From contig DEKO01000056.1 in NCBI GenBank assembly GCA_002353885.1, forward strand, positions 23,116 through 33,986: a stretch of DNA of 10,871 nucleotides, given 5' to 3'. Each line of letters starts with the position of its first letter. Position 1 is the first letter of the stretch. This document shows positions 1 to 8,210 of the stretch, piece by piece. Source of the stretch: Porphyromonadaceae bacterium UBA2720 (GTDB lineage: Bacteria; Bacteroidota; Bacteroidia; Bacteroidales; Muribaculaceae). The position numbers were made by a program, and so were the translations under genes. The notes under the pieces are model-generated. The model did not search any database and was not told the origin of the DNA. It worked only from the letters and a program-made list of their open reading frames with translations.

Positions 1-3000
1 CCCCAGTCGTTGGTCTGCTTCATCAGCAACATCCACTTGCGCACGTTGTCAATCTCGGCCTGACGCGGGTCGCACTCGTTGAGGGCTTGCAGGATGGTGC
101 TGGTCACCGCCACCTTGTCGAAGTAGCGCCATCCCACTTGCAGGTTGTCCCAGTAGGTGCCCAGCGCGGGCTTGGTGATGGCGAATTGCCGGATAGATTC
201 GGTGATGTCACGGGCCACCTGCTGCTTGCCGTTGCGGTTCAGTGTCAGGGCGTAGAACGCCTTCTCGCCTAGCGAGAGGCCTTTGCTCCAGTCCTTTGAC
301 ATCTGCTTGAGGGCATTGTCAAACAACGACTGCACCTCGCGATCCATCTTCACCGTCGGGAACAGCGACCGCACATATACAAACTGGCTGAAGCCGCTGT
401 AATCTTTCTTGTTCTTGCGCTCTTTGTATTGACGTAGCGTCTCGGTGTCATAGTACTTGAGGGCGCGGTTCATCATTTGGTCAACCTGGCTGTTGCCTTT
501 CAGATAGCCCAGGTGCTGGATCTCGCCCACCAGCTCAAGCACCTCGTGCGTCGTGTAGTAGGATGAGCGACAGCCCGGATAGCGGAACCAGGTGAAGCCA
601 CCGTCGCCCAACTGCAGGTCAGCCAGCGAGTTGACGATGCGAGTGCGCTCTTTGTCCATCTTGGGTGTGTCGAAAAGTTCGTCCAGGCGTGACATGCGCA
701 AAGTCTGTCGGTCGGCCTCACGCACCCAGGGCGAGGCCAGCAGGGTGCCAATCTTCAGGTCTTGATTCTTGGCGAGCATCGACACCAGGGTCGAGTCTTG
801 CTCGTTGTTCTTCCAGTAGGTGATGGCCTCACGCACCTGCGGCTGCGACTTGGCCACACCCTGTGCCACCTCAAGGGCAAACAGGTTGTGGGCCAGCGAC
901 GAGGCGGTCACGCAATGCTCGTCGTAGATGGTGGGCAAGGCGGTCACGCAGTACCACACAGGATTGTCGCAATACTCCAGCGTGACGCGGGCATCGCGTG
1001 CCGACTGTGGCAACTGCAACGAGAACTGCGGTGTAGCAGCCTCGATGTAGAACGGTTGTGTCTCAATCACGGGCTGGATGGCCTCAAGCACAGGCACCAT
1101 CACCTGCTCGCCGTCGCCAAACTGGTCGTTGGCTGCCTTGATACGGAAGCCCACAAACGATGCCTCGATGGGTACGGTCCACTGGATGCTCACAGGCTGT
1201 GTGCCGTGTGCTGCTAGGGTGTGTTGATAATTCTGACTGGTGAACAACTCGCCCGTGCGTGGGTCGAAGAGTTCGATCACGGCATCCACGGCAGTAGCCT
1301 CGTCGGTGGCATTCTGCAGGTTGGCGCTCAGAGTCACCTGGTCGCCCTGGCGCACAAAGCGCGGCAGGCTCGAGCGGACCATGATGGGCTTCTGGGTCAC
1401 CACCTCGCGCTCAAGGCGGTCGCTGTATAATCCCTTATCGTAACCGATGGCCTGCAAAATCCATGTGGTGTTGAACTCGGGCGCCTCAAACTCGACACTC
1501 ACATTGCCGTCCTTGTCACTGGTGAGCATGGGCATCCACAGTGCCGTCTTGATGTCGGCCTCGCGCAGCTTGATGTCATCCAGCCGTTTCATGTTGCCTC
1601 CATCGGCATCGTCCAGTTTGGCCTCGATGACGGCTTGGTCCATTGCTTCCTCGGCATCAATCGAACTCGCACCGCGCACACGTAACTTAGATGCACTGCT
1701 GAAGTTGCCGCCTACAGCCATTTCTTCAGCAACAGGTTGCTCGACTGCCATAAATATTTGCTCTTTGGCGGCGTTCTTATACATGATGCGTCCGCGGCCC
1801 ATGTGCCCAAACAGAATCTGATCGTAGGTGTATAGCATGGGCGTAAGCCATTCATTCTCTTTGGCGTTGGAGGCAGACCAGTTGAGGTAAATAATCCTGT
1901 TGCCATCGAGCCGCATCCAGTTCAAGACATACCAAGTGGGGCTGACCAGCGGGATGCTCAGTTGCCAGTGGTTCTCGCTGATGTCATTGATAGCCTTATC
2001 GGTCATCGCCAGTAGCATGGCCCCTTGGCGGCTGGCTGAATCTTTGTCAGCAAATCGGAAGGTCCAACGCTCGTTTTGTCCGGGCACCAGACGGTCGCGG
2101 AAACTGGTCACTTGCAGGCGCAGCGAGTGGTCGGCCTTGGGCGAGGTAAGGCGCACGTTGCGTGAGGTGACCTTTCCGTTGTGGAAACTCACTAGCCTTA
2201 CAGCCAGGTAGTTGTCGTGGTCGGTGGGCACATCCAGCTTCAGGTCGTGCATGCCCGGGCTATAGTGTAGCCATCCTTGTTTCACCACACCCTTGCGGTC
2301 GCTGGCCACATAGTAGATGTGTGACTCCTGGGCACTGGTGCCCACCATAATGTGACCCACGTTGTTGCCGTCCACGGTGTTGGCCTTGTCGTGCAGCCAC
2401 AGCGTGCAGTCGCGTACAGGTGCCTGTTTGTCGGTCTTGCGATAGAGCGTGAGCGTGGTCTGTGCATCGGCCTCCTCTTCGTCCTCACCAGCATCGAGGA
2501 TGTGCACTTTTAGGATGTATTGGCCCGAAGGCAACTTTGTTAGATCAATATTGGGTTGATTGCTGTTGAGGTTGCCAGTAGCAACCACATCTTTCGTGTC
2601 AAGGGCGGTCAACTCCCAGGTGCACACCACGGCTGTATCGCCCTCGTTGGTGCTGTGGTACTGCAGTGGCAGGGAGGCCACCTTGTCGTTGACAATAGTC
2701 AGTTCGCCCGGCAGCGAGATGCCGCGGCGTGTTCCCACAATGAAGTTGTGTGTCGACTCTTGTGTCTCGCCCGCGCCATCAGTGACTTGCGCCTGCAGGC
2801 CATAAGTGTAGCGCGACCAGCGGCACTTGCTCTCGTTCTCGCTGAAGAGTGTATCTGGAAATTCGACCACAAATCGACCCTCGGTGTCGGTGGTTACAGT
2901 GGTGTCGCTGATGACTTCACCCTGGTCGCGGGTGCTGAAGCTGCGCCACCACCACGACCAGGTCTTCTGGCGCAGGGTCAACTTGACTTCGGCATTGGCC

Positions 3001-4856
3001 ACAGGCATGCCGCTGTAGGTCTCGGCTTTGCCCTCGACCTTGATGGATTGCCCCAGCACGTAGTTGTGCTTAGCATCTGGGAATGAGACAATAAATGTCG
3101 GGGTTTTGTACTCGCTTACATTGATGTGATGCCAGCCGGCATCTTTGCGGTATTCTCCACCATATTCTACGGCCATGGTCCACTGGCCATTCATGCGGTC
3201 GGTGGGTAACTTGAACTTGCCCTCAAAGCGGCCGTAATCGTCGGTCACACCGCTGATGGTGTCAACATCCTCGCCGTTGGTGTCCATCAGCCGAATGCGG
3301 ATGGGCTCGTTTGGCTTGATTTTGCGGCTGCTGTTGTCTTGGTAATAGAGTATGGCTGCAACCTTGATGGTTTCGCCGGGACGATAGATTGAAAGGTCGG
3401 TGAACACCTGTGCCGACACATCACTCCAGTCATCACGGTGGAGGCGGTTGTAGCTGAATGAGTCGCAGTAGCGGTCATCGCCACGGCTGACCCGAAACTC
3501 GTCATCACGGATTGTGCTGGGAATAGTGATGCACCCGTCGTTGTCGGTGGTGGCGCTGAGGTGACTGCCCTTCACTTTCACACCAGACAGGGGTGCGCCA
3601 GAACGGCTGTCCACGGCAAACAGGCGACTGTTGTCGTTTGCAGCCGAGATGTAGAAGAGTGCAATGTCGCTTATGATTAGCTTGTTGTAGGTGCTAGTAT
3701 TCTTGACTGTCTGTGGCTCTCCGTCGGCGACATAGCTGGGGACAATGACATAACTACCATAGGGCAGTGGAGGTAGGGCAACCTTGTAATCTTCGATGAT
3801 GAAGGGTACCATGCCTTGCACATTCACAGTCTTGCTTTGCACTAGTGTCAGTTGATTGATTGGTATATTATTGCGGCGGTTGTGAACCATAGTCTCTGGT
3901 AGACGGTAAACTTGGAGTGTGATATGGTTCACATTCTGAACACGCATTTCGACTGTCACCGAATCGCCACTATGCAGGTTTGGGGGATAAGTCAAACTGA
4001 CTTGTTTGCACTCGATGAGGTTGAGCTTGTTCTGAATAGAAGGAGTGTAATATCCCTGTGGAAAACGCGACACATAATCCTTGTAAGCTCCGTACATTTC
4101 ATCACCGTAGGTGTTCGTTAGGGCTAGACCGCAATGCTCGTTGTCCTTGAACTGCTCATACAGTTTCTCGGCATTGTCGTGACAACGCAGGCTGGCATAG
4201 ATATAGGCAGGCACATTGCCCTCGACACTCTGCTTCCACGAGGCTCCAATCTTGGCTTCCTGCTCAGCATCAGAGATCATTTCGAGTACTTGCTGGCAAA
4301 GGAACTGGTAAAGCGACGGAACCAGCAATGCACCATGTTTGTCATAGGTGATGATGCCCTTAAACTCGGTGATACGGTGGCGCTTGAGTTCTTCGGGCTG
4401 GCTCAATGTCTGGTCTATCAATTGGAAAATCTTGTTGCTGAACTTGGTGTTGTCCCATGCCGTATAGTCATTCTCATCGGCCTCATCTTCGGGATTCTCG
4501 CGGTCAAACACGCCATACCGCGCCATGTAGGCAGCGAACACACGGGCCTCGAAGTAACTGAGCAATGCCCGATATTCAGGACGTTTTTCTAGCTGGATGG
4601 CCGAGTCGATGCGACTGACAATGTCGGGCATGTTATCGTGCGAGATGCCGCTCTGCGCTATGGAGTAGCGCACGATGGCATCCACCACCAGCCGCCCGTC
4701 GCCGCCTTTGAGCGCTCGGTCCAGGTCGGCCAGTGCAGTTTTAGACACATCCTGTGGGTAGTTGAAGTCTACCGCCTTCTTGTCCTTCGCTCCAAAGAGC
4801 GATAATGGTAATAGTCCCATAATGACTAATATAAGGAGAGATTTTAGATAGTTCAT
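1..4856 (-). CDS. Large exported alpha-2-macroglobulin family protein without thioester (C-terminus beyond window)
   Basis: This frame is open from ATG 4856 to the window edge (1618 codons); family members of this type are usually somewhat longer, so mainly the C-terminal receptor-binding-like part is missing. Residues 1-23 are a signal peptide (LLILVIMGLLPLSLFGA) with no lipobox Cys, so a periplasmic or secreted, non-lipidated protein is predicted. In order: a helical N-terminal region (about 25-290), macroglobulin-type beta domains from about 295, a CNA-B-like segment (about 412-445), an MG2 domain with the hallmark YRPGE (Y491), further MG domains, the linker KTALWMPMLTSDKDG (about 1104-1118) before an MG/A2M domain, and an alpha-helical thioester-domain fold from about 1290 (NPVWYCVTALP; DGGFTWF near 1420). 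The reactive CxEQ is absent: the aligned place reads CVTA (C1315). Family knowledge: such proteins are envelope protease traps or structural homologues. It lies after a terminator, so it is probably its own unit; no clear promoter or Shine-Dalgarno is seen in the 56 bases between. Confidence 0.9.
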   Translation of the reverse strand, partial: MNYLKSLLILVIMGLLPLSLFGAKDKKAVDFNYPQDVSKTALADLDRALKGGDGRLVVDAIVRYSIAQSGISHDNMPDIVSRIDSAIQLEKRPEYRALLSYFEARVFAAYMARYGVFDRENPEDEADENDYTAWDNTKFSNKIFQLIDQTLSQPEELKRHRITEFKGIITYDKHGALLVPSLYQFLCQQVLEMISDAEQEAKIGASWKQSVEGNVPAYIYASLRCHDNAEKLYEQFKDNEHCGLALTNTYGDEMYGAYKDYVSRFPQGYYTPSIQNKLNLIECKQVSLTYPPNLHSGDSVTVEMRVQNVNHITLQVYRLPETMVHNRRNNIPINQLTLVQSKTVNVQGMVPFIIEDYKVALPPLPYGSYVIVPSYVADGEPQTVKNTSTYNKLIISDIALFYISAANDNSRLFAVDSRSGAPLSGVKVKGSHLSATTDNDGCITIPSTIRDDEFRVSRGDDRYCDSFSYNRLHRDDWSDVSAQVFTDLSIYRPGETIKVAAILYYQDNSSRKIKPNEPIRIRLMDTNGEDVDTISGVTDDYGRFEGKFKLPTDRMNGQWTMAVEYGGEYRKDAGWHHINVSEYKTPTFIVSFPDAKHNYVLGQSIKVEGKAETYSGMPVANAEVKLTLRQKTWSWWWRSFSTRDQGEVISDTTVTTDTEGRFVVEFPDTLFSENESKCRWSRYTYGLQAQVTDGAGETQESTHNFIVGTRRGISLPGELTIVNDKVASLPLQYHSTNEGDTAVVCTWELTALDTKDVVATGNLNSNQPNIDLTKLPSGQYILKVHILDAGEDEEEADAQTTLTLYRKTDKQAPVRDCTLWLHDKANTVDGNNVGHIMVGTSAQESHIYYVASDRKGVVKQGWLHYSPGMHDLKLDVPTDHDNYLAVRLVSFHNGKVTSRNVRLTSPKADHSLRLQVTSFRDRLVPGQNERWTFRFADKDSASRQGAMLLAMTDKAINDISENHWQLSIPLVSPTWYVLNWMRLDGNRIIYLNWSASNAKENEWLTPMLYTYDQILFGHMGRGRIMYKNAAKEQIFMAVEQPVAEEMAVGGNFSSASKLRVRGASSIDAEEAMDQAVIEAKLDDADGGNMKRLDDIKLREADIKTALWMPMLTSDKDGNVSVEFEAPEFNTTWILQAIGYDKGLYSDRLEREVVTQKPIMVRSSLPRFVRQGDQVTLSANLQNATDEATAVDAVIELFDPRTGELFTSQNYQHTLAAHGTQPVSIQWTVPIEASFVGFRIKAANDQFGDGEQVMVPVLEAIQPVIETQPFYIEAATPQFSLQLPQSARDARVTLEYCDNPVWYCVTALPTIYDEHCVTASSLAHNLFALEVAQGVAKSQPQVREAITYWKNNEQDSTLVSMLAKNQDLKIGTLLASPWVREADRQTLRMSRLDELFDTPKMDKERTRIVNSLADLQLGDGGFTWFRYPGCRSSYYTTHEVLELVGEIQHLGYLKGNSQVDQMMNRALKYYDTETLRQYKERKNKKDYSGFSQFVYVRSLFPTVKMDREVQSLFDNALKQMSKDWSKGLSLGEKAFYALTLNRNGKQQVARDITESIRQFAITKPALGTYWDNLQVGWRYFDKVAVTSTILQALNECDPRQAEIDNVRKWMLLMKQTNDW

Positions 4857-4912
4857 AACATTATTTGTTTTGCAATTATCGTGCCGACCTTGTCAAAGAG
4901 CACACTATCGAC

Positions 4913-4939
4913 AAAAAAAGCCCACCACGAAGGGTGAGC
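4913..4939 (-). terminator. Intrinsic terminator closing the sigma-factor operon
   Basis: Read on the minus strand, a 7-bp stem (GCTCACC / GGTGGGC, one G-T wobble) with a 6-base loop containing TTCG is followed directly by seven T. It starts 17 bases after the stop of the Spy-like gene and ends 56 bases before the start of the macroglobulin gene, so it separates these two units. No T tract follows on the plus strand, so it acts on minus-strand transcripts. Confidence 0.85.
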
Positions 4940-4956
4940 AATTTGTATAGTGTGGA

Positions 4957-5382
4957 TTATCGTTTGCGGCCGCGCAGCATGTTACGTGTGAATTTGTTCT
5001 CAGCTTGCTTGAGCAGAAAGAGTTGTCGCTTGGACAGAATCTTGGAGAATTTCTCAAAGTACTTGGCCTCTATCTCGCCCTCCCGCATCTTGGCGCGCGA
5101 CAGGGCTTCGGCAGCTTGGGCATAATCGTTGTCGGTAGGGGCTTTCTTTTTCTCGACATTGGCAGCCAGGGCTCGTGCGTCACGGTTGGTGGTGTAGATT
5201 TCACGCTCCATGGCTTCGTATAGGGGCATGAACTGCTCTTGTTGATTAGGGGTCAGTCCCACTTCCTCGATGAGCATCTTGTGCTTGGCTTCGAGCATCT
5301 CATTGGCCCACTTTGAGCGATCCTGCGCACCGGCAGTGAGTGTGGCTAGGAGAATGAGGATAAATGCTATCGATTTCTTCAT
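4957..5382 (-). CDS. Small secreted Spy/CpxP-like helical protein
   Basis: 141 residues. A signal peptide covers residues 1-19 (MKKSIAFILILLATLTAGA, then QDR). The mature part is highly charged and predicted helical, with an LTPNQQEQF box at 43-51 and a second, related ILSKRQLF box at 115-122; two such boxes in an all-helical hairpin are the signature of the Spy/CpxP/LTxxQ and metal-resistance-type periplasmic proteins. Known members are ATP-independent chaperones (Spy), stress-system brakes (CpxP) or sensors (CnrX). The mature chain has no Cys and only one His (34), so metal sensing like CnrX is not supported. It is the last gene of the operon, 15 bases after the anti-sigma candidate and just before a terminator. 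A role in sensing or buffering misfolded envelope protein for the neighbouring sigma factor is inference. Confidence 0.85.
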   Translation of the reverse strand: MKKSIAFILILLATLTAGAQDRSKWANEMLEAKHKMLIEEVGLTPNQQEQFMPLYEAMEREIYTTNRDARALAANVEKKKAPTDNDYAQAAEALSRAKMREGEIEAKYFEKFSKILSKRQLFLLKQAENKFTRNMLRGRKR

Positions 5383-5397
5383 AAGCGTTTGTTTTTT

Positions 5398-5805
5398 TTA
5401 TTTTGGCAACTCGGGCTCAACCTCATTGGCAATGTCGCTGTTGATGCTGTCCTCATAGGTAAGGATGTCATAGTCGCTGGCAACACCGCTCATGATCAAT
5501 TCATCGGCGTGATTGTCCTGTGAGATGCCTGCTGCGATTTCGTTCATGCGCATCGTCTGGTCAGTCGTGCCGTTGAAATGGTTGAACACGTTCATCATCG
5601 CCCAGATGCCGGCAAATGTGGCGGCCATGTAGAGGTAAGGTCGCACGCGCACCCACATCGAGGGTTTCTCTTCGACATCTGTGATGGTCACATCAGGCAG
5701 ATTGTCAATGAGTTGCTGGTTAAATTGCTCAAAGAACCCTTCGGGCACCTTGAAGCCTGAATCTTTGCCCAGCTTGTCGAGTATTTGAGACTTTTCTGTT
5801 TTCAT
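5398..5805 (-). CDS. Single-pass membrane protein, probable anti-sigma factor
   Basis: 135 residues, no named family recognised with certainty. Residues 1-55 are hydrophilic and include KVPEGFFEQFNQQL (19-32), resembling the short 'vPegyFd.f' segment common in Bacteroidetes proteins encoded next to ECF sigma factors. One membrane span is at about 57-74 (YLYMAATFAGIWAMMNVF), preceded by Arg (WVRVRP), predicting a cytoplasmic N-terminus and an acidic periplasmic tail (75-135). This topology and the place directly after the sigma gene (33-base gap) suggest the N-terminus binds the sigma factor at the inner membrane. There is no Cys anywhere, so the HxxxCxxC zinc anti-sigma fold is excluded. An AGGTG Shine-Dalgarno-like sequence precedes the ATG. 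Its stop codon lies in a run of eight A that continues into the spacer. The function is inferred from position and topology. Confidence 0.75.
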   Translation of the reverse strand: MKTEKSQILDKLGKDSGFKVPEGFFEQFNQQLIDNLPDVTITDVEEKPSMWVRVRPYLYMAATFAGIWAMMNVFNHFNGTTDQTMRMNEIAAGISQDNHADELIMSGVASDYDILTYEDSINSDIANEVEPELPK

Positions 5806-5838
5806 TGCACCTGTTTGACTTGTGTTGTTAACAAAGGT

Positions 5839-6396
5839 TTAATCATGTTCGGCAAAAAAAGCCTCAATTTTTTTCACAGCATGGTGATACGATGCCTTCA
5901 ATGCGCCCACCGAGGTGTTCAGTATTTCAGACATGTCTTCATACTTCATCTCGTCATAGTAACGCATGTTGAAAACCAGGCGCTGCTTCTCGGGCAGGGT
6001 GGCGATGGCCTGTTGCAACAACACTTGGGCCTGGTCGCCGTCAAACCACTCGTCGCTCTCGAGCGAGTTGGTCAGGAACGTGTCGTCATCGTCAAGCGAA
6101 ATGCCAGTTTGAGCCTTCTTCTTATTAATAAAGGTGATTGACTCGTTGATGGCTATCTTGTAGAGCCAGGTCGAGAGCTTGGCATCGCCACGGAAGTGGT
6201 CGATGCTGGTCCAGGCTTTGATGAACGTGTTCTGAAGCACATCGCTTGCATCATCATGGTCAATCACCATGCGGCGAATCTGCCAATAGAGTGTGCTTGA
6301 GTAGTGCTCAATCACTTGGCTGAAGGCAGCTCGGGCAGTGTTCTGGTGGTGCAGCTGCTCGATGATGGCGGTTTCGTCGTAGGTGGTGCGGGCCAT
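5839..6396 (-). CDS. ECF-type RNA polymerase sigma factor (sigma-70 family, regions 2 and 4)
   Basis: 185 residues, the usual length for group 4 (ECF) sigma factors. Region 2 lies at about 20-91, with the core-binding and -10-melting stretch DDASDVLQNTFIKAW (48-62) and WLYKIAINESITFIN (77-91). A variable acidic linker (about 100-128, DDDD) leads to region 4 at about 129-182, with LPEKQRLVFNMRYY (134-147) and a helix-turn-helix within 151-177 (KYEDMSEILNTSVGALKASY) for -35 recognition. No region 1 or 3 is present. The ATG at 6396 lies 5 bases after the stop of lipoprotein C with no clear Shine-Dalgarno, suggesting translational coupling. The next genes, a membrane anti-sigma candidate and a Spy-like protein, suggest control by sequestration at the membrane in response to envelope stress. 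It could be related to the EcfO type described in Bacteroides fragilis, but I cannot establish that by reading. Confidence 0.95.
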   Translation of the reverse strand: MARTTYDETAIIEQLHHQNTARAAFSQVIEHYSSTLYWQIRRMVIDHDDASDVLQNTFIKAWTSIDHFRGDAKLSTWLYKIAINESITFINKKKAQTGISLDDDDTFLTNSLESDEWFDGDQAQVLLQQAIATLPEKQRLVFNMRYYDEMKYEDMSEILNTSVGALKASYHHAVKKIEAFFAEHD

Positions 6397-6401
6397 GCGA
6401 G

Positions 6402-7256
6402 TTACAGGTTGGTTTCAAAGAATGTTCCGTTGAGTGTGATGTCAATGGGGCTCTCGTCGGTGCCCGTCTTGATGGTTCCCGACAAGGCTTGTCCCTGCTG
6501 GGTGACATCAATCGTGACCGTGCTTGCGCGTAACTGCTCAACGTTGGTGCCGTGAGTGTCATAATTGTTCTGATACCAAGTGGGCAAGACATCGGCCCCA
6601 GTCAGGCGATAGCCTGAGGTGGTCACTTCCATCGTGAGGTTGTCATAGGTCAGTATGGCATAGGCATTGTCGTTATCGCTCAGTTGCAAGTTGAACAGAT
6701 AGAGTGTGCCTTTCTTTTCGGTTTCGTTAAACACTAACCCGTATTTTACATTGTCGGTGGTGTAGCTGACAGCACCATCCGCCCCGTTGCGGGTATTGGC
6801 CGTTGAGGTGTGCGTGTAATAGGGTTGCAGCGTCGAATAGCACTGGTAGCGGCCATCCACCACATACTGGATGAACGTGGGGCCCACCATGTTGATTTTG
6901 CCACGCAGGTTGCTGATAGTGTGCGACCCGGCGGCCACACTGTTCGCGCTGAAGGTGTAGGTGTAGTTCTCGTCAGCACTTGGTGTCAAAGGCATGTAGT
7001 CGGTGGTGAACTCAACGGCTGTGTTCTCGTCAATCTTGAGAATCATGCCTGCTTGCATAGTCATGGAGCCGTTGTTGCGTACCTTGAAACAGCAGGTCGA
7101 CTGAGAGAAGGTAATATCGCTGCCCGTCTGGGTGTCGACAGCGCGGTTATACATTAGGGTGTAGGAAGTCTGTTCGTCGTTGGGCTCGTCGCTGCCGCAA
7201 GAGGTCAAAGCCGAGAGCAGCAGCACAATTGCTAGAAGTGAATAAATCTTTCGCAT
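6402..7256 (-). CDS. Lipoprotein C (unknown function, first gene before the sigma factor)
   Basis: 284 residues from ATG 7256. This start is chosen because it gives a clean lipoprotein signal peptide (MRKIYSLL...LTSC, Cys20), and AAGGAA lies about 9 bases upstream. The in-frame ATG at 7292 would add 12 unsuitable residues and overlap lipoprotein B. After Cys20 the chain reads GSDEP, an acidic start as in surface-export signals of Bacteroidetes lipoproteins. The mature part looks beta-rich, with many Thr, Asn and Tyr. It contains FIQYVVDGRYQCY near the middle and EVTTSGYRLTG at 210-220, nearly the same as in lipoprotein B. It sits 19 bases after lipoprotein B and 5 bases before the sigma gene, so all are one transcript. 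I do not recognise a family; no SusD, carbohydrate-binding or enzyme motif is visible. Confidence 0.85.
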   Translation of the reverse strand: MRKIYSLLAIVLLLSALTSCGSDEPNDEQTSYTLMYNRAVDTQTGSDITFSQSTCCFKVRNNGSMTMQAGMILKIDENTAVEFTTDYMPLTPSADENYTYTFSANSVAAGSHTISNLRGKINMVGPTFIQYVVDGRYQCYSTLQPYYTHTSTANTRNGADGAVSYTTDNVKYGLVFNETEKKGTLYLFNLQLSDNDNAYAILTYDNLTMEVTTSGYRLTGADVLPTWYQNNYDTHGTNVEQLRASTVTIDVTQQGQALSGTIKTGTDESPIDITLNGTFFETNL

Positions 7257-7275
7257 GGCGTATGTTCCTTTTTGA

Positions 7276-8184
7276 TTAATAAACTGTGGCATGAACGCTG
7301 ACAGCAGTCTTGCTGACCTCGACTGTGCGTTGTTGCGTTACAATCTCGGGTGTGGTTTGGATGGTGTCGGTCACATGTTTCAGACGCACCATGGTCCAGT
7401 TGCCAGTAAGAGAGTTGTCCAGAAGATTGACATCGGCCTGAAGGTTGTCGAAGCGCAAGAACAACTGGTCGCCCAGTTCGGTCTGGTTGCTCCCGGCCGA
7501 CGGATTGTAGCCATAGTACCGGCCGTCGGTCGTCTCTATCTCGTTGCCAGTCAGGCGGTAACCGCTAGATGTCACTTCGAGGTTCAAACCATCAACCACG
7601 ATGTTGCTGTACATCAAGTTTTCATACTTGATTAGCAATTCGCCCATACTCATCGAGGCTGACATGCCATTGGGGCGGATGCTTGTTAGATAACGGGTGT
7701 AGGGATAAGTGTACGTCGCTGAGTCACGATAGGCCAGTGTTGTATTCGCTTGGCCGAATAATATCTCATTGGTTGTGCCGATCACTTGCTTGCCATCAAC
7801 CTTGAAACTCATCTGGACAATATAGTCGTTGCAGTCGATTGTCACGTGCAGGTCGGTGATGCGGCTATTGGTGGTTGTGGCACTTTGCCCCGTGTAGATG
7901 TTCTTGTCAACATCATAGTTCAGAGCGATACCGGTCAGTGTGAATGACTCGGTTTTTGAGCCATCCAGCGATAGCTTGATGGTCAGATCGGCAGTCGTGT
8001 TCTGGCGATGAATCGTGACACCACACTGCTCTAGCGAGGTTAATGGCGTAGCGCCGGCAATGTGGAACAATTCAAATGTGTTGAACTGAATGTCACGGTC
8101 ACGGGGAATAACGGGGTCGTCGTCACCGCAACTGATGACAGTCACGGACAGGACGGCAATCAACAGATATATAAGCTTCTTCAT
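7276..8184 (-). CDS. Lipoprotein B (unknown function, first gene of the sigma operon)
   Basis: 302 residues from ATG 8184. The upstream in-frame ATG at 8196 would lie about 15 bases from the -7 promoter element, hardly room for a leader, and would put MVLT before a normal MKKLIY lipoprotein signal, so 8184 is preferred. The lipobox is VISC (Cys19), followed by GDDDP, an acidic start. The mature chain is beta-rich: an N-terminal part with SFTLTGIALNYDV and a TIDCNDYIVQMSFKVDGK stretch, then EVTSSGYRLTG at 203-213 and a final strand-rich segment (LTGNWTMVRL). The shared SGYRLTG element and similar layout suggest common ancestry with lipoprotein C and, more distantly, A. It leads the operon with its own promoter and is followed by lipoprotein C after 19 bases. 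Function not recognised; it probably faces the periplasm or the cell surface. Confidence 0.85.
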   Translation of the reverse strand: MKKLIYLLIAVLSVTVISCGDDDPVIPRDRDIQFNTFELFHIAGATPLTSLEQCGVTIHRQNTTADLTIKLSLDGSKTESFTLTGIALNYDVDKNIYTGQSATTTNSRITDLHVTIDCNDYIVQMSFKVDGKQVIGTTNEILFGQANTTLAYRDSATYTYPYTRYLTSIRPNGMSASMSMGELLIKYENLMYSNIVVDGLNLEVTSSGYRLTGNEIETTDGRYYGYNPSAGSNQTELGDQLFLRFDNLQADVNLLDNSLTGNWTMVRLKHVTDTIQTTPEIVTQQRTVEVSKTAVSVHATVY

Positions 8185-8210
8185 AGTCAAAACCATATTT
8201 TGTCAACGTG

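Noticed and set aside
912..992. The two cysteines YCDNP and YCVTA as possible thioester
   Set aside because: Neither is followed by the Glu-Gln pair needed; the position matching the reactive motif is HCVTA.
2556..3086. Plus-strand open frame of 176 codons, and similar ones at 762-1217, 1447-1821 and 4134-4592
   Set aside because: All lie antisense inside the continuous macroglobulin frame, have no recognisable domains or starts, and are low-complexity shadows of a GC-balanced coding strand.
5391..5400. Run of eight T (A on the coding strand) at the end of the anti-sigma candidate, as a phase-variable tract
   Set aside because: It covers the stop codon and spacer, so length changes would not shift a coding frame; at most they alter spacing to the next gene.
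6308..6592. Minus-strand 94-codon frame overlapping the end of lipoprotein C and the start of the sigma gene
   Set aside because: It is another frame of two well-supported genes, with Arg/Ser/Pro-rich composition typical of a shadow.
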